Below are positions 7,988 through 16,356 of a DNA stretch of 64,000 bases, one piece after another. The translations under genes and the position numbers were made by a program. The notes under the pieces are model-generated. The model saw only the letters and a program-made list of their open reading frames with translations. It was not told the origin of the DNA and did not search any database. How positions within the stretch are numbered: the stretch's first letter is position 1; every line of letters begins with the position of its first letter. Source of the DNA: Marinobacterium iners (GTDB taxonomy: Bacteria > Pseudomonadota > Gammaproteobacteria > Pseudomonadales > Balneatricaceae); assembly GCF_017310015.1 (NCBI RefSeq), contig NZ_CP022297.1, forward strand, positions 992,001 through 1,056,000. The letters are read 5' to 3'.

Positions 7988-9868
7988 ATGACGCCGAACA
8001 TGTCTCTGGTTCGGAGAGAGTTCGCCAATGGAGACGGTACGCTTGCCAGTCTTATGGATCGGCCGGTGTATGATTCCTGGCGACGATGCTTCTCCAATCA
8101 CCTGCCAATGGATGGTGAGGTGGATTATGGTTTTCTGTCGGATGAGCAGCTGAAAGATACCCTGCTGTTTCAGAAGCCATTGCTCGACTGCTCGGATGCT
8201 CATCTGGACGCGCTCTACCGTTCGATCAGCGGGGCAGGGTGGTCCGTCCTATTCACCGATGTTGACTGCCACGCGCTGAAGGTTTTTCAGTCCAGGAACC
8301 TGGCTGAACAGCGCATCATGCAAGCTTTCCGGCAGGGCGCCGTCCTGTCGGAAGAGCGTATCGGCACCTCGGCCATGTCCTGCGCCATCGATTCCCGGCG
8401 CCTTGTCAGTGTGTTTGGCGAGGAGCATTACAAGGCGTTTCATCGTAATTTCAACTGTGTGGCTGTTCCGGTGTTTGATCCGACCGGAAGAGTGTGCGGC
8501 AGCATTGATATCACCAACGAAGCACCGCAACGTGATCCCAGTGCGTTCTATCTGCTGGAATCTTGCGCACAAAACATACAAGCCGAGTTGATCCGCTCGA
8601 TACCCGATACAATCGTGATCGATCTGCAACTGGGGGCTGGGCGGTTGATCAACGACCACATCATTCTGGCGTTTTCTTACGAGCATAGTCTGATTGGCGC
8701 CAACCAGGCGGCGCAGCGCTTCTTCAACCTGGATCTGCAGCATCGGCCGGTCAGCTTTGCATGCCTTTTCGAGGATGACTTTGCCCTGCTGTTCGATCAA
8801 GGAGTCTTGAAAAGTGAACCTTTCAACCTGAGGCTTGCGACCGGCATCCAGCTCTCGGGGAGGGTGCTGAGTGCGCCTGGTCGGGAGCAGAAACGCGTTC
8901 ATGCCGTTGCAGAGCCGGGCAGTAGAAGGCACGCCTATGCGGTATCTGCTGAACGCCCTGCACCCTATTATGGCGATACAGGCATTCAAACGGCGGTAGA
9001 AAAAAGCCTGAGAGCCGTGGGCCGTCTGCCCATTCTTCTGCTGGGTGAGTCCGGTGTCGGCAAGGAAGTGATTGCCCGTCATATTCATGGCGCCAGTCCA
9101 GGAGGGCAAGGCAATTTCGTGTCCCTCAATTGCGCATCCATTCCGGAAAGCCTGATTGAAAGCGAGCTCTTTGGTTACGAACGAGGTGCCTTTACCGGTG
9201 CCAGCCGAGAGGGGCGTAGTGGCAAGGTGCAGGAGGCCAATGGTGGCACCCTGTTTCTCGACGAGATTGGGGATATGCCCACAGCGTTGCAAACACGCCT
9301 GCTGCGCGTGCTGGAAACACGGGAAGTGATGCGACTGGGAGCTTCCAGGGTGGAGAAGGTTGATTTCCAGCTGATCTGTGCCACCAACCGAAACTTGCCG
9401 GATGCTATTCAAAGCGGTCTGTTTCGGGAAGACCTGTTTTACCGCATCAACGGCTACGAGATCAAAATTCCCCCGTTACGCAAGCGGGAGGATATTAGTG
9501 GTGTGGCCACGGCCATTCTGGAACAGGTTTCCGGCGGACAGCGCCAGTTCAGCGAAGAGTTACTGGACGCGCTCGGAATCTATACCTGGCCCGGTAACGT
9601 GCGCGAGTTGCGCAACGCCATTGTCTTTGCGGATACCCTGGCAGCACCCGGCGAACCCTTGCAGTTGACCGACTTTCCGGAAGAGATCGGGCGCATCATT
9701 CGACAGGCCCGGTCGCTGGAGCGAAAAGACAAGGGAGTACTCGAGGCTCGCTCGGATGAAGTGATCCTTGAGGCGCTGGAAAAATGCGGCGGCAACAAGA
9801 CTCGGGCAGCGGATTATCTGGGGATTGGCCGCGCCACCTTGTATCGGCGCATGATGAAAATGCACTGA
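7988..9868 (+). CDS. Sigma-54-dependent transcriptional activator, AcoR-like
   Basis: A bacterial enhancer-binding protein of about 626 residues. The N-terminal third looks like an AcoR-type GAF sensor region. The AAA+ domain has Walker A 'GESGVGKE', the sigma-54 contact loop 'GAFTGA', and 'FLDEIGDM' as Walker B. The C-terminal Fis-type helix-turn-helix is 'NKTRAADYLGIGRATLYRR'. Start 7988 follows AAGGA; a TTG at 7961 is in frame but unlikely. Its natural target is the divergent-facing alcohol oxidation operon ending at 9925, which has a sigma-54 promoter at 14464-14479. The effector is probably an aromatic alcohol or aldehyde (inference). Confidence 0.88.
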   Translation: MTPNMSLVRREFANGDGTLASLMDRPVYDSWRRCFSNHLPMDGEVDYGFLSDEQLKDTLLFQKPLLDCSDAHLDALYRSISGAGWSVLFTDVDCHALKVFQSRNLAEQRIMQAFRQGAVLSEERIGTSAMSCAIDSRRLVSVFGEEHYKAFHRNFNCVAVPVFDPTGRVCGSIDITNEAPQRDPSAFYLLESCAQNIQAELIRSIPDTIVIDLQLGAGRLINDHIILAFSYEHSLIGANQAAQRFFNLDLQHRPVSFACLFEDDFALLFDQGVLKSEPFNLRLATGIQLSGRVLSAPGREQKRVHAVAEPGSRRHAYAVSAERPAPYYGDTGIQTAVEKSLRAVGRLPILLLGESGVGKEVIARHIHGASPGGQGNFVSLNCASIPESLIESELFGYERGAFTGASREGRSGKVQEANGGTLFLDEIGDMPTALQTRLLRVLETREVMRLGASRVEKVDFQLICATNRNLPDAIQSGLFREDLFYRINGYEIKIPPLRKREDISGVATAILEQVSGGQRQFSEELLDALGIYTWPGNVRELRNAIVFADTLAAPGEPLQLTDFPEEIGRIIRQARSLERKDKGVLEARSDEVILEALEKCGGNKTRAADYLGIGRATLYRRMMKMH

Positions 9869-9886
9869 GTGATCGGTTGCAGTATC

Positions 9887-9917
9887 GGTGATACCCCGCC
9901 GTGTGCGGGGTATCACC
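9887..9917. terminator. Bidirectional terminator hairpin
   Basis: A perfect 13-bp stem, GGTGATACCCCGC (9887-9899) with GCGGGGTATCACC (9905-9917), around a 5-nt loop. It lies between the convergent activator gene and the aldehyde dehydrogenase gene and can serve both. No long U-tract. Confidence 0.75.
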
Positions 9918-9924
9918 GGGCGGA

Positions 9925-11379
9925 TCAGAACGGATAGAGCATGGGTTCGTTGACGGAGCTGATCCATTTGGTTTCGGTAAATTCGCCGAAGTTCTCCGGG
10001 CCACCGAAGCGACCGGAATTTCCGGAAGCTTTCATGCCGCCGAAGGGGACCTGGTACTCGTTGTTAACCGTCTGGTCGTTTACATGCACCATGCCGGCAT
10101 GAATCTGTGCCGCCAGGCGCTTGGCCCGTCCGATATCCTGGCTGTGTACCGATGCGGCCAGGCCGTATTCAGTATTATTGGCCAGCGCAATGGCTTCCGC
10201 CTCGGTAGCAAAGGTGATCACCGGCGCAACAGGGCCGAAGATCTCTTCCTTGTAGATCGGCATGTCAGTCGTGACACCGGTCATCACGGTGGGTTGAATG
10301 AATGCGCCCTCCCTGTGCCCGCCACACACAACCTTGGCTCCCATGGCCACTGATGATTCGATCAGCTGCATCACACGCTCGGCCTGACGTTCGGTGATGA
10401 TCGGTCCCAGGTGCACGTTGTCGCGGTAGGGATCACCAACGCTGAGGTTGCGCGCCCGTTCACTCAGCGCGGCTACATAGTCATCGGCAACGTCGGCATG
10501 CACGATATGACGGCCACTCTGCATACAGATCTGCCCCTGGTGCAGGAAGGAGCCCCAGGCCGCGCAGGAGGATGCACCCTGGATGTCGGCATCCTCCATG
10601 ATCACCAGGGCGTTGTTGCCACCCAGCTCCAGTGAGGCTTTTTTCAGGTTATAGCCACAGTGCTGGCCAATCTGACGACCCACGGCGGTCGAGCCGGTAA
10701 AGGCGATCATATTCACCTGCGGATGTTCGACCAGCTGCTGACCTGTCTCGGCACCGCCCAGTGCCAGGGAACAGACCCCTTTGGGCAACCCGGCCTTTTC
10801 CAGCAGCTCGCAGATGATGACACCACCGACGATGGCGCTGTTTACATCCGGTTTGAGGACCACCGCATTGCCCATGGCCAACGCGGGCAACACGGCACGT
10901 AATGAAAGCAATAACGGGAAGTTCCAGGGGGAGATCACGCCGACCACGCCGACGGGAACCCGAATACAGATGTTTTCCCGGCCAGGCATGTTGGAGGGGT
11001 AGACTTCGCCATAAGGGCTCATCGGCATGGCTGCACACATGTGGGCCTGATCAATACAGGCCTGCAGCTCCCATCCCGCCTTGCCCTGGGTGGAGCCGGC
11101 TTCGCGGGCATTCCAGGCGTTGATTGCTTCGGCGTTCTGCTCCAGCTGCTGGGCAAAGTGACGCAACACCTGGGCGCGGGTTTCGAAGCTTGTTGCTGCC
11201 CAATCAGACTGGGCCTTCGTTGTCGTTAAGATCAGTTGATTCAGCTCAGTTACCGTCGCACAGCGGAATGTGCCTAAGCGGGATTGGGTCGCGGGCTCAG
11301 TTATCGGTAACAGTTCGCCACTGAAACCGCTGTCGAACTCGAAATGACAGTTGTCATCGTTGATGGTGGACAGGTTCAT
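9925..11379 (-). CDS. Aldehyde dehydrogenase, benzaldehyde dehydrogenase (XylC) type
   Basis: NAD(P)-dependent aldehyde dehydrogenase of 484 residues. Visible are 'PWNFPLLLS', the nucleotide-binding 'FTGSTAVG', the catalytic Glu in 'LELGGNN' and the catalytic Cys in 'GQICMQSGR'. The start at 11379 is chosen because AAGGAG lies just upstream; the open frame reaches back into the GMC gene. It is the last gene of a leftward operon with a GMC alcohol dehydrogenase, so it likely oxidises the aldehyde made by that enzyme. With ben next door, benzaldehyde to benzoate is the simplest reading; the substrate is inferred. Confidence 0.82.
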   Translation of the reverse strand: MNLSTINDDNCHFEFDSGFSGELLPITEPATQSRLGTFRCATVTELNQLILTTTKAQSDWAATSFETRAQVLRHFAQQLEQNAEAINAWNAREAGSTQGKAGWELQACIDQAHMCAAMPMSPYGEVYPSNMPGRENICIRVPVGVVGVISPWNFPLLLSLRAVLPALAMGNAVVLKPDVNSAIVGGVIICELLEKAGLPKGVCSLALGGAETGQQLVEHPQVNMIAFTGSTAVGRQIGQHCGYNLKKASLELGGNNALVIMEDADIQGASSCAAWGSFLHQGQICMQSGRHIVHADVADDYVAALSERARNLSVGDPYRDNVHLGPIITERQAERVMQLIESSVAMGAKVVCGGHREGAFIQPTVMTGVTTDMPIYKEEIFGPVAPVITFATEAEAIALANNTEYGLAASVHSQDIGRAKRLAAQIHAGMVHVNDQTVNNEYQVPFGGMKASGNSGRFGGPENFGEFTETKWISSVNEPMLYPF

Positions 11380-11395
11380 GTCGGGTTCCCGCTCC

Positions 11396-12940
11396 TTAGC
11401 TGAAGTTGGCTTTGGCGATCTGGTCGGCGATATAGCTGGCCAGCGCATAGACGGTTTCGGACGGGTTGTAGCCGATGGAGGTCGGCAACAGGCTGGCGTC
11501 TGCAATATACAGCTGCTTCACATCGTGGGTCTCGCCGTAGGGGTTGACCACGGTTTTGGTCGGGTCGGCACCCATGCGGCAGGAGCCCTGGGGGTGGAAG
11601 GAAACGTAGCGGTAACGCGCCGGCTCGTTTTTGAGCTGATCGATAACGCTGTCGATCTCCTCGACACTCTTGATCAGGGTACGATCGGATGTAGGCAGGT
11701 AAAGATACTCGGCACCGGCTGCAAACAGGATGCGGGCGTTATACTTGAGGCCCTCCTTCATGATCTCGAAGTCCTTATCATCGACTTCATAGATGATCTC
11801 CTTGACGCCATCCTTGAAGCGGATTTCACCCACATTCTGGTCATGGATCAGGGTGATCAGTCGGATCGAGTTGCGGTACTTCTCCATATAGGCGACGTAA
11901 GGCGCACCGGTACCCGGCTCGGCCTGGAAACTTGCTTCCACCGGGTCCTGCACGGCGTTCAACAACAGGTAGCCACCCTCTTCGGGCAGCACATGAGTAT
12001 CCACATACAGAGAGTGTGTCGCGCCGTGGAAGTCATCCACATGACGGTCGAACATCGCCGTGATGGACAATGTCGGGTGGCAGGCGAAGTTTTTGCCTAC
12101 TTGGCCGCTGGAGTTGGCGATGCCCGATTGCATCAGAATGATCGGTGTCTGCACCGGGCCGGCTGCCAACACCACGATGGGGGCGTTGACCTTGACGTTG
12201 GATTTGACCGTCTTGGTCTTGGGGTCGATGACCTGGGCTTCGACACCGGTGGCGCGTCCATTTTGTGTATTGATACGGGTTACACGGGTATCGGCATAGA
12301 TTTCCGCACCATGGTTGCAGGCCCAGGGCAGGTAGGTCACCAGCATCGACTGCTTGCGATCGGTCTTGCAGCCGGCGAAACAGAAGCCGGTGAGGGCGCA
12401 GTCACGAATATTGCGGTAGGCAACACCCTCCCGAATGCCCAGCTGCTTGAGGCCATTGGAGATCAGGTGGGCACCGATACTGGTTTCCTGCGGGCCGTTT
12501 TTGTCGATGCTGAGGTTTTTCTCAACCTTGTCGAAATAGCTCGACATCAGCTCCGGAGTCAGGTTATCGAGACCGAACTCCCGTGCCCAGAGGTCGAGAT
12601 AATATTCCGGTGTGCGGAAACAGAGCGCCGCGTTAACTACGGTCGAGCCGCCGACACAGGCACCCTGAAGGACACTGATATCGCCATGGGTATTCGACTG
12701 GCCGCCTTCGTCCTGATAGAGGGTGCCCATGGCCACGGCCATCATCTCCGAAAATTTGGAAGAGGGCACATAGGGACCGGCTTCCAGCACAACGACCTTT
12801 TTGCCCTGGCGAGCCAGCTCATAGGCGTTGATGGCACCACCGGCACCCGAGCCGACGATAACCACGTCGGCGTCGATGGACAGTTCCGGTTTATCTATGT
12901 CCTGGGCGGTTTTAATGTTCAATGTGTTCTGTGCTGACAT
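11396..12940 (-). CDS. GMC-family FAD-dependent alcohol dehydrogenase
   Basis: A 514-residue glucose-methanol-choline oxidoreductase. The N-terminal FAD motif is 'GSGAGGAINAYELA' near residue 31, the family signature 'GACVGGSTVVNAAL' follows, and the C-terminal 'ADASLLPTSIGYNPSETV' closes the FAD site. It lacks its own signal peptide, as in gluconate 2-dehydrogenase-type enzymes whose flavoprotein is exported with a Tat small subunit; such a partner is encoded directly upstream. Likely reaction: periplasmic oxidation of an alcohol, plausibly benzylic, passing electrons to the respiratory chain. No cytochrome subunit is seen nearby. Confidence 0.8.
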   Translation of the reverse strand: MSAQNTLNIKTAQDIDKPELSIDADVVIVGSGAGGAINAYELARQGKKVVVLEAGPYVPSSKFSEMMAVAMGTLYQDEGGQSNTHGDISVLQGACVGGSTVVNAALCFRTPEYYLDLWAREFGLDNLTPELMSSYFDKVEKNLSIDKNGPQETSIGAHLISNGLKQLGIREGVAYRNIRDCALTGFCFAGCKTDRKQSMLVTYLPWACNHGAEIYADTRVTRINTQNGRATGVEAQVIDPKTKTVKSNVKVNAPIVVLAAGPVQTPIILMQSGIANSSGQVGKNFACHPTLSITAMFDRHVDDFHGATHSLYVDTHVLPEEGGYLLLNAVQDPVEASFQAEPGTGAPYVAYMEKYRNSIRLITLIHDQNVGEIRFKDGVKEIIYEVDDKDFEIMKEGLKYNARILFAAGAEYLYLPTSDRTLIKSVEEIDSVIDQLKNEPARYRYVSFHPQGSCRMGADPTKTVVNPYGETHDVKQLYIADASLLPTSIGYNPSETVYALASYIADQIAKANFS

Positions 12941-12959
12941 GAGTGCTTACCTGTCCTGG

Positions 12960-13510
12960 TTATGCCTTGGGTTCGGGGGTGTTGCCCAGTGAGGGCAGGT
13001 TCCACTTGTCTGAGACCGGGCCATCGTAGCCGAGCGGCTGCCAGGTATCGGGAATGGCCCAGTAGGACAGGGTGGTCAGCTTCTTGAGCCCCATCGCCAG
13101 GGCGCGTTGCGGTGCACTGTCGGGGAGTCGGCCCACTGATCGCAGAAACGCGCGGCCTTGTCGTCGTCCAGCTGCACAAAGGTCTTGCCGAAGGCTTTGA
13201 CGGCACCATCGTTAAAGTAACCAATGCCACCTCTGAGGCCCTGACGGATATGCGGTGCCATGCCGGCGAGCAAGGCATTTTCCAGTGTTGGCAGTACTGG
13301 CAGCGTAGCCGGGTCGACCAGAGAGCTGCCCTCGGTTGGAACCGAAATGCGCAGCAGCTTGGCGAATACATCCCGCTCCAGGTCGTTCAGTTTCGCTTCT
13401 TCGGTCAATATGCCGGCCATGCTGGAAACGGCGGGCAGTAGGCTGACCGCCGCTGCCACCATGGAAGCGGTCTGCAGAAACTTGCGACGGTTGATCATCA
13501 TCGTGTTCAT
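12960..13510 (-). pseudogene. Tat-exported small subunit of the GMC dehydrogenase, frameshifted
   Basis: Starts with a twin-arginine signal ('NRRKFLQTAS', then a hydrophobic stretch), as in gluconate 2-dehydrogenase subunit 3-like proteins. The frame from 13510 runs to a premature stop at 13076. Its natural continuation ('RALAMGLKKLTTLSYWA', then 'PDTWQPLGYDGP') lies in another frame and ends at the stop at 12960-12962. The shift falls in a G run at 13122-13125 (plus strand); one extra G there restores about 183 residues. It may be a real mutation or a homopolymer read error. Function of the intact protein: export chaperone and partner of the GMC flavoprotein. Confidence 0.8.
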
Positions 13511-13524
13511 ACGCTCTCTTCTTT

Positions 13525-14421
13525 TTAGAATACTTTTACAAAGCGGAAGTTGAATCGATCGTTCTCGGCAAAGCCGTTTTCGACATCGATACTGCGGCCA
13601 TACTGGAACTGCAGCTGCATGTCAGGAGTAATGAAATGCTGAAGACTTGCCTGCCAGCGGTTGTTGTCCAGCTCATCATCCTGATCCACGCCATTTAGCC
13701 GCGTTTCACCGCCGAAATCGTGATAGTAGGTCAGCACGGCTTTGGTGTTGGGGCTCAGGGCTTTGCTCAAATGCGCCTGAATACCGTACTGGTCATCCTG
13801 TTCTTTCTTGAGACCACCAAAGTCATCATTGTCGCCGAAGAAAGTGTATTCAGCGATTAAATCCAGCGAAAGGGTGTTCGTGAGCGGTGTCACATAGCCC
13901 GCCTGAGTGATCAGTTTCCAGCGATTCTCACCGATATTTACGGCACCCTTTTCAGCGTCGTACTGGCCCAGTGGCAGGGACGCCAGAGCAGTAATACCGA
14001 ATGCACGCTTTGTCTTGGTGTCGTTATGCAGCCAGAGAGTGCCGCCAGCGATTGGATCTCCCACACCGGAGCTGCTGACAGTGCCACCGGTGGTCTCCAG
14101 GGTGACTTTGCCGAAAGGGATGATGATCTGTGGGTCAAGAATGTAACCGCCCACATCAATGTAGTGAACCCAGCGCACCAGTCCGATGTCGGTTTTCAGC
14201 TTTTCAATACCGGCCAGGTCACTGATTTCTTGGCCGGATGAGTAGAGCTCATCATGGGTCGTGTGCTGCAGGTACAGAATACCCAAGTCGATACCTGCAG
14301 GTAAGGGCGCATAGTCGCCAGCATCGGTCGCGACCTGTGCAGCGTGAGATGCTGGTGCAAGCAGAAAAAGAGTGGAAATAAGCGAACTTGCAGTGAGTGA
14401 TGTAACAAAATGATTTTTCAT
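13525..14421 (-). CDS. Outer-membrane beta-barrel, phenol-MetA/SphA-type
   Basis: A 298-residue protein with a clear signal peptide ending near 'APASHAAQV' and a body of alternating strands finishing in 'FNFRFVKVF', the aromatic C-terminal residue expected of an outer-membrane barrel. It resembles the family often found in aromatic-degradation operons and thought to help hydrophobic substrates across the outer membrane. It is the first gene of the leftward alcohol-oxidation operon, 32 bp or so downstream of the predicted sigma-54 start site. A paralogue of the same family is at 52470-53369. Confidence 0.75.
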   Translation of the reverse strand: MKNHFVTSLTASSLISTLFLLAPASHAAQVATDAGDYAPLPAGIDLGILYLQHTTHDELYSSGQEISDLAGIEKLKTDIGLVRWVHYIDVGGYILDPQIIIPFGKVTLETTGGTVSSSGVGDPIAGGTLWLHNDTKTKRAFGITALASLPLGQYDAEKGAVNIGENRWKLITQAGYVTPLTNTLSLDLIAEYTFFGDNDDFGGLKKEQDDQYGIQAHLSKALSPNTKAVLTYYHDFGGETRLNGVDQDDELDNNRWQASLQHFITPDMQLQFQYGRSIDVENGFAENDRFNFRFVKVF

Positions 14422-14463
14422 GGCGGAAACCTTCTTATAGTTTTTGACTTCAGTAGTCTGTAT

Positions 14464-14479
14464 AGCGAAGGGTGTGCCA
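14464..14479 (-). promoter_or_regulatory. Sigma-54 (-24/-12) promoter
   Basis: On the minus strand the site reads TGGCACACCCTTCGCT. It matches the consensus TGGCAC-R-N4-TTGCW at all but one position (C for T before the GC). It lies 43 bp upstream of the outer-membrane protein start and so should drive the OMP-Tat subunit-GMC-ALDH operon. The AcoR-like activator at 7988-9868 is the obvious partner. Confidence 0.82.
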
Positions 14480-14544
14480 TTTTTAATAACATCTTTAAAA
14501 TCAGATGGTTAGTGTATTAATTTGGCTGTTTTATAGATGGTTGT

Positions 14545-14582
14545 GTGTCTTTGCGGGACACTGTCTCGCGCCAGGTGTCTCG
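14545..14582. promoter_or_regulatory. Candidate enhancer (UAS) repeats for the sigma-54 activator
   Basis: GTGTC-N7-GACAC is a perfect inverted repeat at 14545-14561. It is followed by further copies of the half-site, TGTCTC at 14562-14567 and GTGTCTCG at 14575-14582. The cluster lies about 65-100 bp upstream of the -24 element, a usual place for enhancer binding. Assignment to the local activator is inference. Confidence 0.55.
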
Positions 14583-14946
14583 ATACAAGACGATTTGGAG
14601 CCCCCTGTGTGAGCACGCCGGCAAACTCGACTTGAACTACCGCGAGTGCCCTGGCCTAGGAGTGGCGCGGTCGACACTAGAAAGGCCTGGAGTTTCGCCT
14701 CAAGCAGGCACTGCTGCCCTGGATCAAAACACTGGTTCCCGTATACAGGACGGAGGCCTCAGGCCCCCTCCTACTCGATACGTCCGCCCAAGACTACGCT
14801 TGAGCCAAGGGCCTTCGCATCCAACGGCTTGCGGCAACCTTCTTTGTTTGTACGTGTTGAAGGCGATTAAGCAAAAGCCATAGATAGACTGAAAAATCTC
14901 AGGCTCAACTATGGCTTTGGTCAAACCTCTAACGTACTAGAACCGT
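14583..14946. other. Unassigned intergenic stretch
   Basis: About 360 bp with no gene I can support. On the plus strand a short frame at about 14683-14793 reads protein-like residues ('LEFRLKQALLPWIKTLVP' style) but has an upstream stop and no start, so it may be the tail of a decayed gene. The right end holds a long inverted repeat (14874-14918). Confidence 0.4.
14874..14918. repeat. Inverted repeat near the tautomerase gene end
   Basis: AAAGCCATAG (14874-14883) and CTATGGCTTT (14909-14918) form a perfect 10-bp stem with a 25-nt loop. It lies 29 bp past the end of the leftward tautomerase gene, so it could be its transcription terminator. A small mobile-element end is an alternative. Confidence 0.5.
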
Positions 14947-15147
14947 TCAGGAACCTTGCTCTGGAGTCCCTCCGAACATCTTACCGGCACCCGCCCAGTC
15001 GGAAGGTGCAACATCCTCGAAGATGACATAGATGTACTCGGCAGGTGTACCTGTGTTCTTCATGATACTTTCAGTGATCTCTGCAGCAACGATTGCTTTC
15101 TGCGACTGCTCCTTACCTTCAAACCAGCTAACGCGTACTACGGGCAT
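14947..15147 (-). CDS. 4-oxalocrotonate tautomerase family protein
   Basis: A 66-residue protein beginning Met-Pro, so the catalytic Pro-1 of the tautomerase superfamily would be exposed after Met removal. 'PVVRVSWFEGK' and 'YIYVIFEDVAPSDWA' match the beta-strand pattern of the family. It differs clearly from the pathway enzyme XylH at 37122-37313 and is longer at the C-terminus, so its substrate is likely different. It is transcribed away from the LysR gene at 15261, whose product probably controls it. Confidence 0.8.
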   Translation of the reverse strand: MPVVRVSWFEGKEQSQKAIVAAEITESIMKNTGTPAEYIYVIFEDVAPSDWAGAGKMFGGTPEQGS

Positions 15148-15238
15148 GGGGTAATCCTCTGATGATTAAGAAAACTGTTACGACCCCTATGTTAATGTAG
15201 AAAAAAATGTCGATAAACAAGCTAAAAGATTAAACTGA

Positions 15239-15255
15239 GTAGACATTAAATCTAC
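15239..15255. promoter_or_regulatory. Candidate LysR-type operator
   Basis: GTAGA-N7-TCTAC, a perfect inverted repeat of 17 bp, sits just before the LysR start in the 113-bp gap between divergent genes. A further GTAGA occurs at 15197-15201. The position suits autoregulation plus control of the tautomerase gene. Confidence 0.55.
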
Positions 15256-15260
15256 ACTGG

Positions 15261-16175
15261 ATGCTTAACATGGTTTCTAATGATTCATTTCAGGGGGTTA
15301 TCACGTTTACGGTCGCCGCCAGATGCCATAGCTTTACTGAAGCAGCTGATCAGTTAGGCATTTCGAAATCGGCTGTTGGCAAGGCTATAGCGCGACTTGA
15401 AGCACGACTTGGTACCCAGCTTTTTCATAGGACGACTCGAAAAATTTCACTAACAGCTGATGGAGAAGCCTATCTTGCAGCTTGTACAGCAGCTATTGAT
15501 GAAATCAGCGCAGCCGAAAGTGTGTTTGGTTCTGCAGGAAAAGAGCCTTCAGGGAGTCTCAGGGTGGATGTACCGGTTGCGTTCGGTCGGCGTGTAGTCG
15601 CGCCCGCGCTCTTCGAGATTGCTAGTAAGTACCCGAAGTTGCATCTGAATATGACATTTTCTGATCGATTGGTAGACCCGATTGAGGAAGGAATAGATCT
15701 GCTTGTTCGATTTGGTGAGCTAAGTAATACTTCAGGGCTGGTGGCACGTCGTTTAGCACGACAGAGATGGTCTATCTGCGCGGCCCCTGAATACCTAGAA
15801 CGTTACGGTACTCCCATTACCCTGGAGGATCTACGTCATCACCACTGCATCGTCGGGCACCGGCTTGGGCAGCCACTTTCTTGGCGAGTTATGCAAGAAG
15901 GCAAAACGGTACGTTTCACACCAGCAATCATCCATCAGATTGGGGATGGTGAGGTCATGATTTTCGGGGCCTTGGCTGGTATTGGGCTCTGTCAGATGCC
16001 TCGTTGCCTATTCAAGAATGATATAGCAGAAGGAAGATTGATAGAGGTGCTAGTGGATCTGGAACCGGAACCTGTGGATGTTCATGCCCTATGGCCGAAA
16101 GTGTCCGACCTACGTCCCAAAGTTCGATATGTTGTAGATGAACTTACAACTTTGTGTAAAAAATGGGCGAAGTGA
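15261..16175 (+). CDS. LysR-family transcriptional regulator
   Basis: A 304-residue regulator. The N-terminal winged helix-turn-helix is clear: 'SFTEAADQLGISKSAVGKAI' then 'LGTQLFHRTTRKISLTADG'. The effector domain follows from about residue 95 and ends 'VDELTTLCKKWAK'. The sequence resembles the one-gene-plus-divergent-target LysR group. An alternative ATG lies nine bases downstream at 15270. Divergent to the tautomerase gene with an inverted repeat between. No close aromatic-pathway assignment can be made from sequence alone. Confidence 0.88.
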   Translation: MLNMVSNDSFQGVITFTVAARCHSFTEAADQLGISKSAVGKAIARLEARLGTQLFHRTTRKISLTADGEAYLAACTAAIDEISAAESVFGSAGKEPSGSLRVDVPVAFGRRVVAPALFEIASKYPKLHLNMTFSDRLVDPIEEGIDLLVRFGELSNTSGLVARRLARQRWSICAAPEYLERYGTPITLEDLRHHHCIVGHRLGQPLSWRVMQEGKTVRFTPAIIHQIGDGEVMIFGALAGIGLCQMPRCLFKNDIAEGRLIEVLVDLEPEPVDVHALWPKVSDLRPKVRYVVDELTTLCKKWAK

Positions 16176-16207
16176 AAGCGCTTCAGTATTGATTCAGCGA
16201 TAGCCCA

Positions 16208-16226
16208 ACCTGTACAGGTCTTTTTT
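16208..16226 (+). terminator. Weak intrinsic terminator after the LysR gene
   Basis: ACCTGTACAGGT, fully self-complementary, is followed by C and six T. The stem is short, so this is only a plausible terminator. Confidence 0.4.
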
Positions 16227-16264
16227 ATGACAGTCTGTGTGTCAATACATCATGATATATAACA

Positions 16265-16280
16265 CTATTTCTTGAAATAG
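16265..16280. repeat. Short inverted repeat between convergent genes
   Basis: CTATTTC-TT-GAAATAG, a perfect 7-bp inverted repeat, lies between the ends of the LysR and AraC genes. It could be part of the AraC terminator, but the loop is only two bases, so it would have to open at the tip. Confidence 0.35.
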
Positions 16281-16356
16281 CTATTAGAGGCACGGCCACC
16301 TGAAAAATTATATTTAGCAGCACCTTTTTTTGGTGTGGTCATATATGTGCTTTATA

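Noticed and set aside
11351..12937. 528-codon open frame on the plus strand
   Set aside because: Exactly opposite the GMC dehydrogenase gene, whose FAD motifs are clear. No family resemblance; an antisense shadow of biased codons.
14545..14883. 112-codon plus-strand frame before the tautomerase gene
   Set aside because: Its start lies in the enhancer-like repeats and the product is Pro/Arg-rich with no domain; a different frame is the more protein-like one.
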